Counted from the stretch's first letter, positions 25,488 through 34,732 are shown. The stretch: DNA of 64,000 bases from Miniphocaeibacter massiliensis (GCF_900232905.1 NZ_OCTQ01000005.1:62001-126000), one strand, 5' to 3'. Notes: generated by a model not told the origin, from the letters alone. Numbers and translations: made by a program.

Positions 25488-26900
25488 TTAATTTTTTGAG
25501 TGAACTTTTCCTAAGTCTGTTTTACTACCCCAACCTGTTAAGGTAGCCACAAGAACTGTACCAATCATAAATAGAGGATAAAAACTTGTGAATATTACTT
25601 CAGTAGATGTTAGTTGAGGTACAATGTCAGTATATTGTAGAGCAACTTCTCCTGAAACAGTCATAACAGCTACTAAAGGAACCATATATGGTAATAGGTA
25701 GGACACTGTACATGCACTACAATCCATTAAGTTAGCCAAACGAACACCGTCAATATCATATTTTTTACCAATTTCTTTAATAAGTGAAGGTCCTGCTGCT
25801 AGCATTGCAACTGTACTAAAGTTAATTAAAGCATCAAATATTCCCATTATTATTAGAACAGAAACTTCAGCTTTTCTTTTAGATGTAATAAGTTTATCGA
25901 TTAGATATTTTCTAATTTTACTTAGTAGTCCAGATATTGCAAATAGGTGAGCCATAGGAGCTAATAAAACTGCTAATATACAAAGTCCAAACATTCCGCT
26001 AACTCCGTCAATTAAAATTCCAACAGGAGCTCCATCTTTAATAGCTATTAACTGAGAAGGTGTTAAAAGTTTTAAAGCTAAGGCTAAAACTATGGCAAAA
26101 ACACTACCCCAAGCAATAGACTCAACTAAATGTCTTCCTCTTATAGCTAAAAATATTACAAGTACCGCTGGTAATATCATAGGTAAAGTTTTAGGGTCAG
26201 AGAAATCTTTCATTATATTAACGCCATCAACGCCAGTAACAGGTGTTCCATTACCAAATATTAAAAAGGCTATAATTGCGGCTATAGCGGTTACAGCAGC
26301 ATATTTTAGTCGACTTCTAACGACGTCTCCTATTGCTACGTTGTTGATTTTAGCTGAAGTTATAGTTGTATCAGAAATTGGTGCAATATTATCACCAAAA
26401 CATCCTCCGGAAACTATGGCACCAGCTAATACTACTGGGTTTGCACCGATAATAACACCAGCAGGATATATTACAGCCATACAAGGAATTATTGTACCCA
26501 TACTTGTTCCTGTTGCAGAAGCGTAAATAGAACAAATAAGAAAGGCTGCTACACAAAACATTGCACCGTTCAAGTTTAATTTAGAAGCTACCCAAACAAG
26601 TCCTCCTACAAGACCTGAAGATTTTAAGATGGCTCCAAAAAAACCAGAGATTAACCAACATAAAACTGGTACAACTGCTATCGGGTTTGCCATTCCATTG
26701 AAGATTTCTTCACTATACTGCCATCTGTCTTTTGCAAAAAACACTCCTAGCAATATTCCTATAAGTGCGAATAGTACCATGCCAGTTTCTGTGGGAGCTC
26801 CCATTATACTTATATATACTGTTCCAATAAGAAATACAGCAAACGGGACTAAACTCATCCATGATCCACCATGGAATTCTAATTTAATTTTGTTATCCAT
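25488..26900 (-). CDS. NhaC-family Na+/H+ antiporter-like transporter
   Basis: 470-residue polytopic membrane protein. Family markers are GTSMGTIIPCMAVIYPAG, GGCFGDNIAPISDTTI near residue 170, and a late MDCSACTVSYLLPY segment. Named NhaC members exchange Na+ for H+ or, in MleN, malate for lactate, and related proteins move amino acids. Being sandwiched between a PLP enzyme gene and ridA, it more likely carries the amino-acid substrate or product of that pathway; this is inference. GGAG ahead of the ATG. Confidence 0.85.
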   Translation of the reverse strand: MDNKIKLEFHGGSWMSLVPFAVFLIGTVYISIMGAPTETGMVLFALIGILLGVFFAKDRWQYSEEIFNGMANPIAVVPVLCWLISGFFGAILKSSGLVGGLVWVASKLNLNGAMFCVAAFLICSIYASATGTSMGTIIPCMAVIYPAGVIIGANPVVLAGAIVSGGCFGDNIAPISDTTITSAKINNVAIGDVVRSRLKYAAVTAIAAIIAFLIFGNGTPVTGVDGVNIMKDFSDPKTLPMILPAVLVIFLAIRGRHLVESIAWGSVFAIVLALALKLLTPSQLIAIKDGAPVGILIDGVSGMFGLCILAVLLAPMAHLFAISGLLSKIRKYLIDKLITSKRKAEVSVLIIMGIFDALINFSTVAMLAAGPSLIKEIGKKYDIDGVRLANLMDCSACTVSYLLPYMVPLVAVMTVSGEVALQYTDIVPQLTSTEVIFTSFYPLFMIGTVLVATLTGWGSKTDLGKVHSKN

Positions 26901-26921
26901 AATATTCTCCTTAATGTATTA

Positions 26922-28139
26922 TTATTTAGTATTATTAAAATCGTCTATTTTTGATACTGTTGGAATGTTAATATCATTCATAAATTTTTCTACAAGGTCG
27001 GGAGCTTTTAAACCATGTCCTGTAATTAGAGAAACGACACTATCATCTTTTTTTATTATTCCATCATCAAATAGTTTTTTAGCAGCACCAACAGAGCAAG
27101 CTCCCGTAGGTTCAGCAAAAATACCTTCAACAAGAGGAAGTTTTTTCCATATATCGAGAATTTCATCTTCTGAAAGAATTACAAAATCTCCACCAGATTT
27201 ATTTATAAGGTAGTTAGTATAGTCTCCGTCTTGTTCATAGCCAACTAATTGATCGGCTATTCCACCAGCTAAAGTTTCAGACCAATCTAAAGCAGAATGA
27301 ACTTCTCTATTTTCTTTATAAGCCTGTGCAATAGGTGAGCAATTTTTTGCTTGTACTCCTACCATTCTAGGTAGTTTCTGAATAATTCCCATTTCTTTTA
27401 GTTCGTTAAAGCCACGCCATACGCCAGCTAAAAGAGGACCTGTTCCAATAGGTACAATAATCCAATCGGGAACTTCTTGAAATTGTTCATATAGTTCATA
27501 GGCTACAGTTTTATCTCCTTCAACAGTATAAGGATTTATATAGGTAGATGTTAAATTTGCATATCCGAATTTTTCGCAAAGCTGACTTACTAGATTAAAG
27601 CAATCGCTATAACCTCCATTGACAAAATTAACTTCTGCTCCATAGGCGAGTAGCTGTGAAACTTTACCAATAGATGTATTTTTAGGAATACACACAATAC
27701 ATCTCATTTTTTCTTTTGCTGCATAAGCTGCTACTGACACACCAGCATTTCCAGAAGATGCTACGGCTACGGTAGTAGCTCCTTGTTCTTTAGCTACAGA
27801 AATTCCAACAGAAGATGGTCTGTCCTTAAATGAGGCAGTTGGATTTAGGTACTCGGCTTTTCCATATAATTCAATATCAGGTAAGATATTTTTTAAAGGG
27901 ACTAATGGAGTAAATCCTTCACCTAAAGAGATAATATTAGATTCATTTTTTACGGGAAGCATATCTTTGTACTTCCATAAACTTCTTTCGTTACTTAATA
28001 ATATTTTTTCAAAAGACTTTTTATCTGGTAAGTAATCGTAATCTACTTTTAGTATAGATCCACAAAAACTGCAAAAATAGCTATTATGTAAAGGTTGGAT
28101 TTTACTACATTTAACACATTTTAGTTTTGTTGTTTTCAT
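26922..28139 (-). CDS. Threonine synthase-like PLP enzyme (probably catabolic lyase/dehydratase)
   Basis: 405 residues of fold-type II. An N-terminal zinc ribbon (CVKCSKIQ ... CSFCGS), then the PLP lysine in TASFKDRPSSVGISVAKE, the SSGNAGVS phosphate/Asn motif and PIGTGPLLAGVW. It looks like class II threonine synthase, but a second, canonical thrC sits with thrB at 45802, so this copy is unlikely to be the biosynthetic one. Its operon with an NhaC-type transporter and RidA, divergent from a YheO-type regulator, suggests degradation of serine, threonine, a D-amino acid or diaminopropionate. Confidence 0.8.
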   Translation of the reverse strand: MKTTKLKCVKCSKIQPLHNSYFCSFCGSILKVDYDYLPDKKSFEKILLSNERSLWKYKDMLPVKNESNIISLGEGFTPLVPLKNILPDIELYGKAEYLNPTASFKDRPSSVGISVAKEQGATTVAVASSGNAGVSVAAYAAKEKMRCIVCIPKNTSIGKVSQLLAYGAEVNFVNGGYSDCFNLVSQLCEKFGYANLTSTYINPYTVEGDKTVAYELYEQFQEVPDWIIVPIGTGPLLAGVWRGFNELKEMGIIQKLPRMVGVQAKNCSPIAQAYKENREVHSALDWSETLAGGIADQLVGYEQDGDYTNYLINKSGGDFVILSEDEILDIWKKLPLVEGIFAEPTGACSVGAAKKLFDDGIIKKDDSVVSLITGHGLKAPDLVEKFMNDINIPTVSKIDDFNNTK

Positions 28140-28307
28140 ATGTTCCTCCTTCTTGAGATAATAATACCAGAATTTTATTTATATTACAATGGATAAACAT
28201 AACAAAAAGTATGATAAAGAAATCGTTATTTATTTTATTTTAAATACTTGCCAAACTTTGTTATAATACAGAATAATACATGAATTAAAGTTAGAGAGGT
28301 AATAAGT

Positions 28308-28946
28308 ATGAATAATATTTCAGAAGAAAATGAATTATTATCTAATATCTTGGATATGTTGGAAAAACATTTTGGAGAAGATACAGAGGTAGTTTTACAT
28401 GATTTAACATTGCCATATGATAGGACTATTGTGGACATTAGAAATAATACAGTAACAGGAAGACAAATAGGGGATTGTGGAAGCAATATGGGATTGGAAG
28501 TATTAAGAGGAACTGTAGAAGACGGCAACAGATATAATTATGTGACATGTACAGATTCTGGGAAAGTACTTAGAACATCTTCTTTATATATAAAAAATGA
28601 TTCAAATAAAGTAATAGGTTCAATATGTATTAATACCGATATTACTGAAACATTAAAAATGGAAGAGCATTTACATAGATTAAATCGCTATGAAAGCAAA
28701 GATAATTCAGAACTTTTTGCCAATAATGTGGGTGACTTATTAGACTATTTAATGAATATGGCCTATTTACATATAGGTAAAGTTCCTAGTAAAATGAACA
28801 AAGAAGATAGACTTGAATATTTGAAGTTTTTAGATAAAAAGGGTGTATTTTTAATATCTAAATCGGGAGAGAAGGTAAGGGAATCTTTAGGGATTTCTAA
28901 GTTTACTTTTTATTCATACTTAGATGAAATACGTTCAGATAATTAA
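28308..28946 (+). CDS. YheO-like PAS / DauR-type HTH transcriptional regulator
   Basis: 212 residues. The N-terminal YheO PAS-like domain reads HFGEDTEVVLHDLTLPYD ... VTGRQIGDCGSNMGLEVL and VIGSICINTDIT. The C-terminal part has KKGVFLISKSGEKV and LGISKFTFYSYLDEIR, a helix-turn-helix of the DauR type. Relatives (DauR) control D-arginine catabolism and others control amino-acid utilisation. It is divergent from the PLP enzyme/NhaC/RidA operon with a 168-base shared upstream region, so it is the likely regulator of it. Confidence 0.85.
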   Translation: MNNISEENELLSNILDMLEKHFGEDTEVVLHDLTLPYDRTIVDIRNNTVTGRQIGDCGSNMGLEVLRGTVEDGNRYNYVTCTDSGKVLRTSSLYIKNDSNKVIGSICINTDITETLKMEEHLHRLNRYESKDNSELFANNVGDLLDYLMNMAYLHIGKVPSKMNKEDRLEYLKFLDKKGVFLISKSGEKVRESLGISKFTFYSYLDEIRSDN

Positions 28947-28986
28947 AAAACAGCATAAATGTAAAATTAGAGCTTAACTAACACAT

Positions 28987-29020
28987 AAAAAGAGTACCCA
29001 AAAGGTACTCTTTTTTATTT
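28987..29020 (+). terminator. Terminator after the YheO-like regulator
   Basis: AGAGTACC-caaaa-GGTACTCT with a six-T run. Confidence 0.85.
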
Positions 29021-29159
29021 ATAATAAATTTTAAGACTATAAATTTTACAATTCAATAATCTTATAAAGTAGAAAAATAAAATATGTTTGAAATCATCGC
29101 CTTTTCATAAAATAAAGAGTATAATATTTAACATAAAGTTATTTTAAAGGAGATTTAGC

Positions 29160-29702
29160 ATGGTTAAGAATATAAAAAACAATTTAGACATAATTGAGTC
29201 ATTACTATACTTTTGGCAAGCTTCCAGTGAAGGCGAAAAGGTAGGAGAATCTTACATAATAGATATTAGCAATTTTGACGATATGAAATATCTTTTCAAC
29301 GATCAGTTTGATAAAGAGTCTATTAGAAAAGTGCTTTCTGCCATTTCTAATAGGGAGTTAATAAGTGATGGCACTAAGACTGAAATGAGATTTTGGAATA
29401 ACAATATGTGGATGATGGAAGATTTAGAGTTTACTAATATGATGGTTAAACCTTTGAAAACTCTACATTCAGATAAATTTGTTGAAGATTTAAACAAGAT
29501 TTCTACAAAGAACGATTATGAAAATATAGAAATACTATTTTTACCTGGTCATATTGATGAGTATTATATTGACGGTAATAAACTTATTATTAATTTCTTT
29601 AAGGTTACTGTAGATTTGTTTGAAGAAGATAAGGTTACTATTTTAGGAAAAGATTTTGACGATTATATTGAAGAAAAATTAGTTGAATTAATGAATAAGT
29701 AA
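29160..29702 (+). CDS. TDE2712-like family protein, function unknown
   Basis: 180-residue soluble protein with a highly acidic C-terminus. IIESLLYFWQASSEGEKVGE, SIRKVLSAISNRE and MRFWNNNMWMMEDLEFTN recall the TDE2712 family described from Treponema denticola; the attribution is from memory. No catalytic motif is visible. AAAGGAG before the ATG, its own terminator after the stop, monocistronic. Confidence 0.65.
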   Translation: MVKNIKNNLDIIESLLYFWQASSEGEKVGESYIIDISNFDDMKYLFNDQFDKESIRKVLSAISNRELISDGTKTEMRFWNNNMWMMEDLEFTNMMVKPLKTLHSDKFVEDLNKISTKNDYENIEILFLPGHIDEYYIDGNKLIINFFKVTVDLFEEDKVTILGKDFDDYIEEKLVELMNK

Positions 29703-29710
29703 GTTAAACT

Positions 29711-29739
29711 AAAAAGAGCTGTATTACAGCTCTTTTTTT
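29711..29739. terminator. Bidirectional terminator between convergent genes
   Basis: AGAGCTGTA/TACAGCTCT stem with A and T runs on the two sides. Confidence 0.85.
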
Positions 29740-31219
29740 ATTGTCTATACTTTGATGTATTTTCAAATACTGGTTCTGATGTTACCTGGATTTTTAATTT
29801 TTTAAATAGTTTTATATCTACTTCTGAAAGCATTACTGATATATGAGCCTGACAACCTTGTAAATTTGGTATTTGGTCTAGTGCTAGTTGTGCAATAGGG
29901 TTTGAGGCTGCACTCATTGAAAGTGCTATTAGTGTTTCGTCTATATGAAGTCGAGGATTTCTACTACCTAAATAATTTGTTTTTAACTTTTGAATTGGCT
30001 CTATAGCTTCTGGTGAGATTAAGTGTAAATCGTCATCTATTCCAGCTAATTTTTTTAGTGCGTTTAATATTAGTGCAGCAGATGGTCCAAGTAATGGAGA
30101 AGTTTTACTTGTTATTATATTTCCATTAGGTAGTTCTATTGCTGCTGCTGGTTTTCCTGTTGCTTTTGCTCTGTCTAAAGCGGGTGTAACTACTGGCCTG
30201 TCTGATACTGAAAGTTGGAGTTGTTTTAGTAGCAACTCTATTTTATAAGGAACTGATTCTAAACATACGCCTCTTGCTACATCGTTTAATGCATTGTAAT
30301 AACGTCTTATTATTTCTTGTTTAGAAGCTTCTTGACATACTTCATCGTCTGAAATACAGTAACCTGCCATGTTTACTCCCATATCTGTAGGTGATTTGTA
30401 AGGACTTTCTCCAAATATATTTTCAAATATTGCATTTAATACTGGAAATATTTCAACGTCTCTATTGTATGAAACGGCAGTTTTTTCATAAGCGTCTAAA
30501 TGGAAAGGGTCTATCATATTAATGTCATTTAAGTCTGCTGTTGCGGCTTCATAGGCAAGGTTTATTGGGTGTTTAAGTGGTATATTCCAAATAGGGAATG
30601 TTTCAAATTTTGCATATCCTGCTCTTATTCCTCTTTTATTCTCATGGTATAGCTGAGAAAGACAAGTCGCCATTTTACCACTTCCAGGTCCAGGAGCTGT
30701 TAGTACAACTAATGGTTTAATAGTTTCTATGAATTCGTTTTTTCCAAAGCCTACTTCACTTATTATGGATTGTACATTTGCTGGGTAGCCTTCTATTATA
30801 TAGTGAGTATAGGATTTTATACCTAAGTTTTTTAAGTGGTTTTTAAATAAGTCTGCACTTGGTTGTCCTGTATATTGTGTAATTACAACAGAACCAACGT
30901 ATAAACCATTTTCTTGGAAGGAGTCTATTAACCTTAAAACGTCTACATCATAGGTGATTCCTAGGTCACCTCTAATTTTGTTCTTTTCAATGTCAGAGGC
31001 ATTTATTGTTATTATTATTTCTATTTCTTTAGATAATTCTTTTAATAGCTTTAATTTACTGTCTGGTTCAAAACCTGGTAGAACACGAGATGCGTGATAA
31101 TCATCAAAAAGTTTACCACCAAATTCTAAGTATAATTTGTTGTCAAATTGATTTATTCTCTTGCGTATATGAGATGATTGTAATTCTAAATATTTTTGGT
31201 TATCAAATCCAATTTTCAT
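29738..31219 (-). CDS. DUF1846 domain-containing protein
   Basis: 493 residues, full family length. Recognised by MKIGFDNQKYLELQSSHI, LYLEFGGKLFDDYHASRVLP, VVLTAPGPGSGKMATCLSQ (a P-loop-like turn near residue 190), GVNMAGYCISDDEV and the LHLISPEAIEPIQ stretch. The structure of a streptococcal member suggested a role in amino-acid or nucleotide metabolism, but the function is undefined. Monocistronic; it shares a 253-base divergent upstream region, holding a long inverted repeat, with the formate channel gene. Confidence 0.9.
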   Translation of the reverse strand: MKIGFDNQKYLELQSSHIRKRINQFDNKLYLEFGGKLFDDYHASRVLPGFEPDSKLKLLKELSKEIEIIITINASDIEKNKIRGDLGITYDVDVLRLIDSFQENGLYVGSVVITQYTGQPSADLFKNHLKNLGIKSYTHYIIEGYPANVQSIISEVGFGKNEFIETIKPLVVLTAPGPGSGKMATCLSQLYHENKRGIRAGYAKFETFPIWNIPLKHPINLAYEAATADLNDINMIDPFHLDAYEKTAVSYNRDVEIFPVLNAIFENIFGESPYKSPTDMGVNMAGYCISDDEVCQEASKQEIIRRYYNALNDVARGVCLESVPYKIELLLKQLQLSVSDRPVVTPALDRAKATGKPAAAIELPNGNIITSKTSPLLGPSAALILNALKKLAGIDDDLHLISPEAIEPIQKLKTNYLGSRNPRLHIDETLIALSMSAASNPIAQLALDQIPNLQGCQAHISVMLSEVDIKLFKKLKIQVTSEPVFENTSKYRQ

Positions 31220-31290
31220 GTGTTTCTCCCTTAAAGTTTTGTTTTAAATTAATTACCAACAAATATAGCATACTATAAAATGGGTTTAAA

Positions 31291-31343
31291 AATCTATATT
31301 TAACTGTGAAAAATTTTATAAAAGTTCACATTAAATATAGATT
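31291..31343. promoter_or_regulatory. 53-bp inverted repeat between DUF1846 and the formate channel
   Basis: Outer arms AATCTATATTTAA and TTAAATATAGATT (13 bp) enclose inner arms GTGAA and TTCAC. On the minus strand it is followed by TTTTT, so it could be an attenuator in the DUF1846 leader, or a large operator. Confidence 0.5.
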
Positions 31344-31472
31344 AAAAAAAATATTTTTTACATTGTGACAGTTGGAGAATAATTCACGATTATTAATGAT
31401 AATTAGTTTCAAAATCTGCAAAGTGAGTATAAATATAATGGTGATAAATTAATGAATCAAAGGGGTTATACT

Positions 31473-32282
31473 ATGGAGTTATTAAAAGGTAATGAAATTG
31501 TAGATATTTTGAGTAGAAAGGCAGAAGAAAAGAAAGAAATGTCTTTACTACGTCTTGTTATATTAGGAATTTTAGGAGGCGTTTTTATAGCCTTGGGATA
31601 TTTGGCATATATTAGAGTTGCTGGTACTATGCCAGAGGGATTTAGAAGTATAGGTAATTTTATAGGTGCAACAGTTTTTCCTATAGGATTAATAGCTATA
31701 AGTTTAATGGGAGCAGAACTTGCCACAGGTAATACTTTAACTATGACTTTAGGATATTTAGACAGAAAAGTATCTTTGGTAAATATTTTTTTCAACTGGG
31801 TAATTATTGCTATAACAAATATTGTAGGAGCTATTTTAGTTGCGTATTTGTTTGGCCATATTGTTGGGCTTACAGAGGGAGACTACTTAGATACTGTTCT
31901 GAGAGTGGCAAAGTCAAAAGTGGACACTACCTATGTAGCTATGATAATTTCAGGTATAGGTGCAAATATATTTGTAAGTATGGCTGTATGGATTGCAACT
32001 TCAGTAAATAGCATGGCGGGAAAGGTATTTGGACTATGGTTTCCTGTAATGATATTTATAGTTATTGGATTTCAGCATTCTATAGCTAATGCATTTATAA
32101 TACCTGCAGCTATGTTTTCAGGAGAATCTACTATTACAATTTTTCAATTTGCTATGAATTTTGCGAGCGTATTTCTTGGTAATGTGATAGGAGGGGCTAT
32201 AATTGTTGCAATTCCTGTTTTTATGTCTAACAGAAAATGTAATAGATTAGGGTATTGTGAAATACCATATTCCGACAAATAA
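31473..32282 (+). CDS. Formate/nitrite transporter (FNT) family channel
   Basis: 269 residues from the ATG at 31473 (AAAGGGG ahead; the ATG at 31452 has no ribosome binding site). Six helices and FNT signatures: FIGATVFPIGLIAISLMGAE with LATGNTLTMT (omega loop), then GIGANIFVSMAVWIA and GFQHSIANAFIIPAAMF, which carries the conserved pore His. It likely moves formate (FocA-like), or possibly hydrosulfide or nitrite. With a formate dehydrogenase complex 10 kb away, formate is the natural guess. It ends in a strong terminator. Confidence 0.9.
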   Translation: MELLKGNEIVDILSRKAEEKKEMSLLRLVILGILGGVFIALGYLAYIRVAGTMPEGFRSIGNFIGATVFPIGLIAISLMGAELATGNTLTMTLGYLDRKVSLVNIFFNWVIIAITNIVGAILVAYLFGHIVGLTEGDYLDTVLRVAKSKVDTTYVAMIISGIGANIFVSMAVWIATSVNSMAGKVFGLWFPVMIFIVIGFQHSIANAFIIPAAMFSGESTITIFQFAMNFASVFLGNVIGGAIIVAIPVFMSNRKCNRLGYCEIPYSDK

Positions 32283-32283
32283 A

Positions 32284-32315
32284 AAACAGGCAGCTTATAT
32301 AAGTTGCCTGTTTTA
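32284..32315. terminator. Bidirectional terminator
   Basis: AACAGGCAGCTTA pairs with TAAGTTGCCTGTT (one G-T), with A and T runs on the two sides. Confidence 0.85.
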
Positions 32316-32316
32316 A

Positions 32317-32670
32317 TTATATTGCCATTGATATTTTTTGTAAGTTGAATTCTTTTGTTTTATTTTGAATTCCAAACCAGTCTATTATAGTTAAAATTCC
32401 ACAAAGACCACCAGTAACGAGTTTTAAAATTCCCATTCCAGTATCACCTAACATAAATCTATCAATTCCCAAAGTTCCTACTAAAATAGAAATTATTAAC
32501 ATCATAGTTGGATCCTTTAATTCTGTTGAAGTTGCTAACATAAATTGTTGGTCACTACAACTCATTAATTTTTCTCTTACATAAGGAACCTTTGATTGAT
32601 CGAAGAATTTTGCGTTATTTACAAGGTATAATCTAACTTCTTCTTCTCTTCTTTCCATATTATCTGACAT
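32317..32670 (-). CDS. TM2 domain-containing membrane protein
   Basis: 117 residues from the ATG at 32670. A charged N-terminal half is followed by a TM2 hairpin: MLIISILVGTLGIDRFMLGD then GILKLVTGGLCGILTIIDWF. The G-D/G-x-D-R-F and short-turn pattern defines TM2. Function unknown; members are common in Firmicutes. It is probably co-transcribed with the upstream DUF2752 gene, whose stop is 49 bases away on the same strand. Confidence 0.85.
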   Translation of the reverse strand: MSDNMERREEEVRLYLVNNAKFFDQSKVPYVREKLMSCSDQQFMLATSTELKDPTMMLIISILVGTLGIDRFMLGDTGMGILKLVTGGLCGILTIIDWFGIQNKTKEFNLQKISMAI

Positions 32671-32719
32671 ATACAAACACACCCTTCCTATTTAATCATG
32701 CAATAGTATGATAACATAT

Positions 32720-33061
32720 TTAAGGTATATTAGAAAGATATATTCTAAGTAAATAGACTAAAATATAAAGTGTTGATAAAAGTATAGTTATATTAAAATT
32801 CTTTTTTTCAATTATATATCTTAATAAAAAAATTATGTAGAAAGGGAAAATAAAAAATAAAGGATGATAATATAATGCTGCAGAAAAATTTAAATTTAAG
32901 CTACTAAATATAGCTCTTGAAATTCCGCAAAAAGGACAGGGAATATTAGTAATATATCTAATAATACATCCAATTTCTAGATAGTATAAAATAAAAGAGA
33001 TACCTATTATTGACAATAGATAATATAAGTATTTTTTTGTTGTATTTTTTTCTGTAATCAT
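32720..33061 (-). CDS. DUF2752 domain-containing membrane protein
   Basis: 113 residues with three membrane segments. The family mark, PCPFCGISRAIFSSL near residue 40 followed by YYHPLFFIFPFYII, is clear. DUF2752 proteins are small membrane proteins of unknown function, often next to TM2 proteins, as here. Directly upstream lies a decayed amidohydrolase gene. Confidence 0.85.
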   Translation of the reverse strand: MITEKNTTKKYLYYLLSIIGISFILYYLEIGCIIRYITNIPCPFCGISRAIFSSLNLNFSAALYYHPLFFIFPFYIIFLLRYIIEKKNFNITILLSTLYILVYLLRIYLSNIP

Positions 33062-33064
33062 ATT

Positions 33065-33590
33065 TTAATTAACTCCTAGTAAATTTTCTACTATTATATT
33101 TCCATTTTTTATTATTATCTTGCCACTTATTATTGTATAGTCAACTGATTTTTAACCCTACTTTTGATAGTGCCTAAAGTTGCTTTAATTAATTCTATTC
33201 TATTTTTTACTTACTATAAACAAGTCTATACATTTATCTATTTCTAAAGAATATATTCATTGATTCCAAGGATTTTAGTACTCTATTTTAAAAATATAAT
33301 ATCCTGTAAATCTAGGTTATGTGGTTCAGCCTATGAGGCAAGTAAGATACTTTGATTTTTCAAGTAGGTTTAAACTGCTATTGTTAGATATTCTACCGAT
33401 ATCAAGTAAGATAGGTTGCTTCATTTCTATTGTTGTAGTTACTTTAGAAATAGTTTCATATTTGAAAGCTAGAAATTTCTATTTGTGCTTTTGTTAAAAT
33501 TTCAACTTTGTTACTATTTAAATATATTCCATGAGCATACCATATATGATCATCTATCCAACCTAAACTTTCAATATATTCTATTATTAT
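33065..33590 (-). pseudogene. Remnant of an amidohydrolase (SsnA / guanine- or 8-oxoguanine-deaminase type)
   Basis: Fragments in different frames of one minus-strand gene: GWIDDHIWYAHGIYLNSNKV (about 33500-33575, matching the family's DVWFAHG-type metal-binding segment), NNSSLNLLEKSKYLTCL (about 33350-33395), and a C-terminus VDYTIISGKIIIKNGNIIVE ending at 33065. Several stops and frameshifts lie between, and the N-terminal part is absent. It is dead. Confidence 0.75.
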
Positions 33591-33593
33591 ATA

Positions 33594-34027
33594 TTAAATT
33601 TTTCTATTGTTTATAATTTTGTAAAAGGATTTTATATTTCTATCTAATTTTTTAGAAAATGTAATTATAAAAAGCTCTTCAACAGCGGAAATTGTAGCTA
33701 TTAAACTAACTAGAACTAATTTTATAAAAGTAACGAAAATTATTGAATAAATAGTTCATTTGGGAATTTGAAAACGAGGAACGAAAATTATTAACGAAAT
33801 AGTGAGAAACAACAAGTTTGCTATACTATCTAGTATTGTACCAAAACTACTTGTACTTTAAATTTTCTAGCGAAAAAGCCATCTAAGATATCTGTAATTC
33901 CACAAATAAAATATAGTATCCAAAAAACTTTAGAAAACACAGTTACAGTTGGAGAAATTGAGCTTAGTATAATTCTAGTTGACGTTAATATATTTGGGAT
34001 TTTTCTTAGAGTAATATTTTTTAACAT
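33594..34027 (-). pseudogene. Decayed CDP-alcohol phosphatidyltransferase
   Basis: The start is intact (IPNILTSTRIILSS ... GITDILDGFFARKF, with the D-x2-D-G motif), but a frameshift near 33845 breaks the frame. The other frame continues SSFGTILDSIANLLFL and then, past an in-frame TGA at 33756-33758 at a position where relatives carry Trp, LVSLIATISAVEELFIITFS and a short tail. The expected AR-x8-G-x3-D motif is present across the frameshift. The role was phospholipid head-group transfer. Confidence 0.75.
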
Positions 34028-34080
34028 TTTGCACCATCTTTAAGTATTATTGTATATAGTATAACTTAAGGAATAAAAAA

Positions 34081-34707
34081 ATGTATTTAAGTAAATTTAT
34101 AAGGAGAAAAGTTTTGAATGAAATATTAGAAAAAGTTGAAGATGATATTGTTTCTTTTGAAGAATTTGAAAAAATAGTAGCTTATGAAATAGATTTTTCG
34201 AAAATCGAGTTTAGAAATACAGAATTTAGAAACTGCGAAATGACCAATTGTAGTTTTAAAAACTCTTATTTTTATAAAGTTGTATTTAGAAATTGCGATT
34301 TTTCAAATAGTAATTTTGAGGATGTATTTTTTAAAGAATGTAAGATTTACGATTCTAAAGGGGTAGGTTCAAATTTTTACAAGGGGATTTTTAAAAATGT
34401 AATAGTAGAGGATACTGTATTTAAGTATGGAAACTTTGTGAAAAATTCATGGGACGATGTAAAAATTACAAATTCTGATTTTAGTGAATCTAATTTAATG
34501 GAAAGTAAATTTAAAAAGGTTAAATTAAAAGAAGTGGATTTACATTTAGCTAATGTATTTCACACTTTATTTAAGGGAATTGACTTGTCGGACTCTAATA
34601 TAGAAAGAATAGTTTTATCTGATGATTTACAAGAATTAAAAGGGACTACATTGAATTCTATTCAGGCAGTAGAGGTTGTAGAGTTATTTGGTATTAAAGT
34701 TATATAG
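34081..34707 (+). CDS. Pentapeptide-repeat protein
   Basis: 208 residues built of A(D/N)LXX-type five-residue repeats (e.g. EFRNTEFRNCEMTNCSF, then KVVFRNCDFSNSNFEDVFF and SDFSESNLMESKFKKVKL), forming a right-handed beta helix. Some members (Qnr, MfpA) mimic DNA and protect gyrase, but most are uncharacterised. The N-terminal 30 residues are non-repeat and charged. No clear Shine-Dalgarno at the ATG (GGAATAAAAA). Convergent with the DUF554 gene. Confidence 0.85.
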   Translation: MYLSKFIRRKVLNEILEKVEDDIVSFEEFEKIVAYEIDFSKIEFRNTEFRNCEMTNCSFKNSYFYKVVFRNCDFSNSNFEDVFFKECKIYDSKGVGSNFYKGIFKNVIVEDTVFKYGNFVKNSWDDVKITNSDFSESNLMESKFKKVKLKEVDLHLANVFHTLFKGIDLSDSNIERIVLSDDLQELKGTTLNSIQAVEVVELFGIKVI

Positions 34708-34732
34708 CAAAAGAATTTTCTTTTGCTATATA
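34701..34732. terminator. Hairpin between convergent genes
   Basis: Perfect 15-bp stem TATATAGCAAAAGAA/TTCTTTTGCTATATA with a two-base turn, containing both stop codons. No long T run, so termination efficiency is uncertain. Confidence 0.6.

Noticed and set aside
31305-31330. Rex or CRP/FNR operator before the formate channel (TGTGAA...TTCACA)
   Set aside because: The half-sites are about 14 bases apart, too far for the usual Rex or CRP/FNR geometry.
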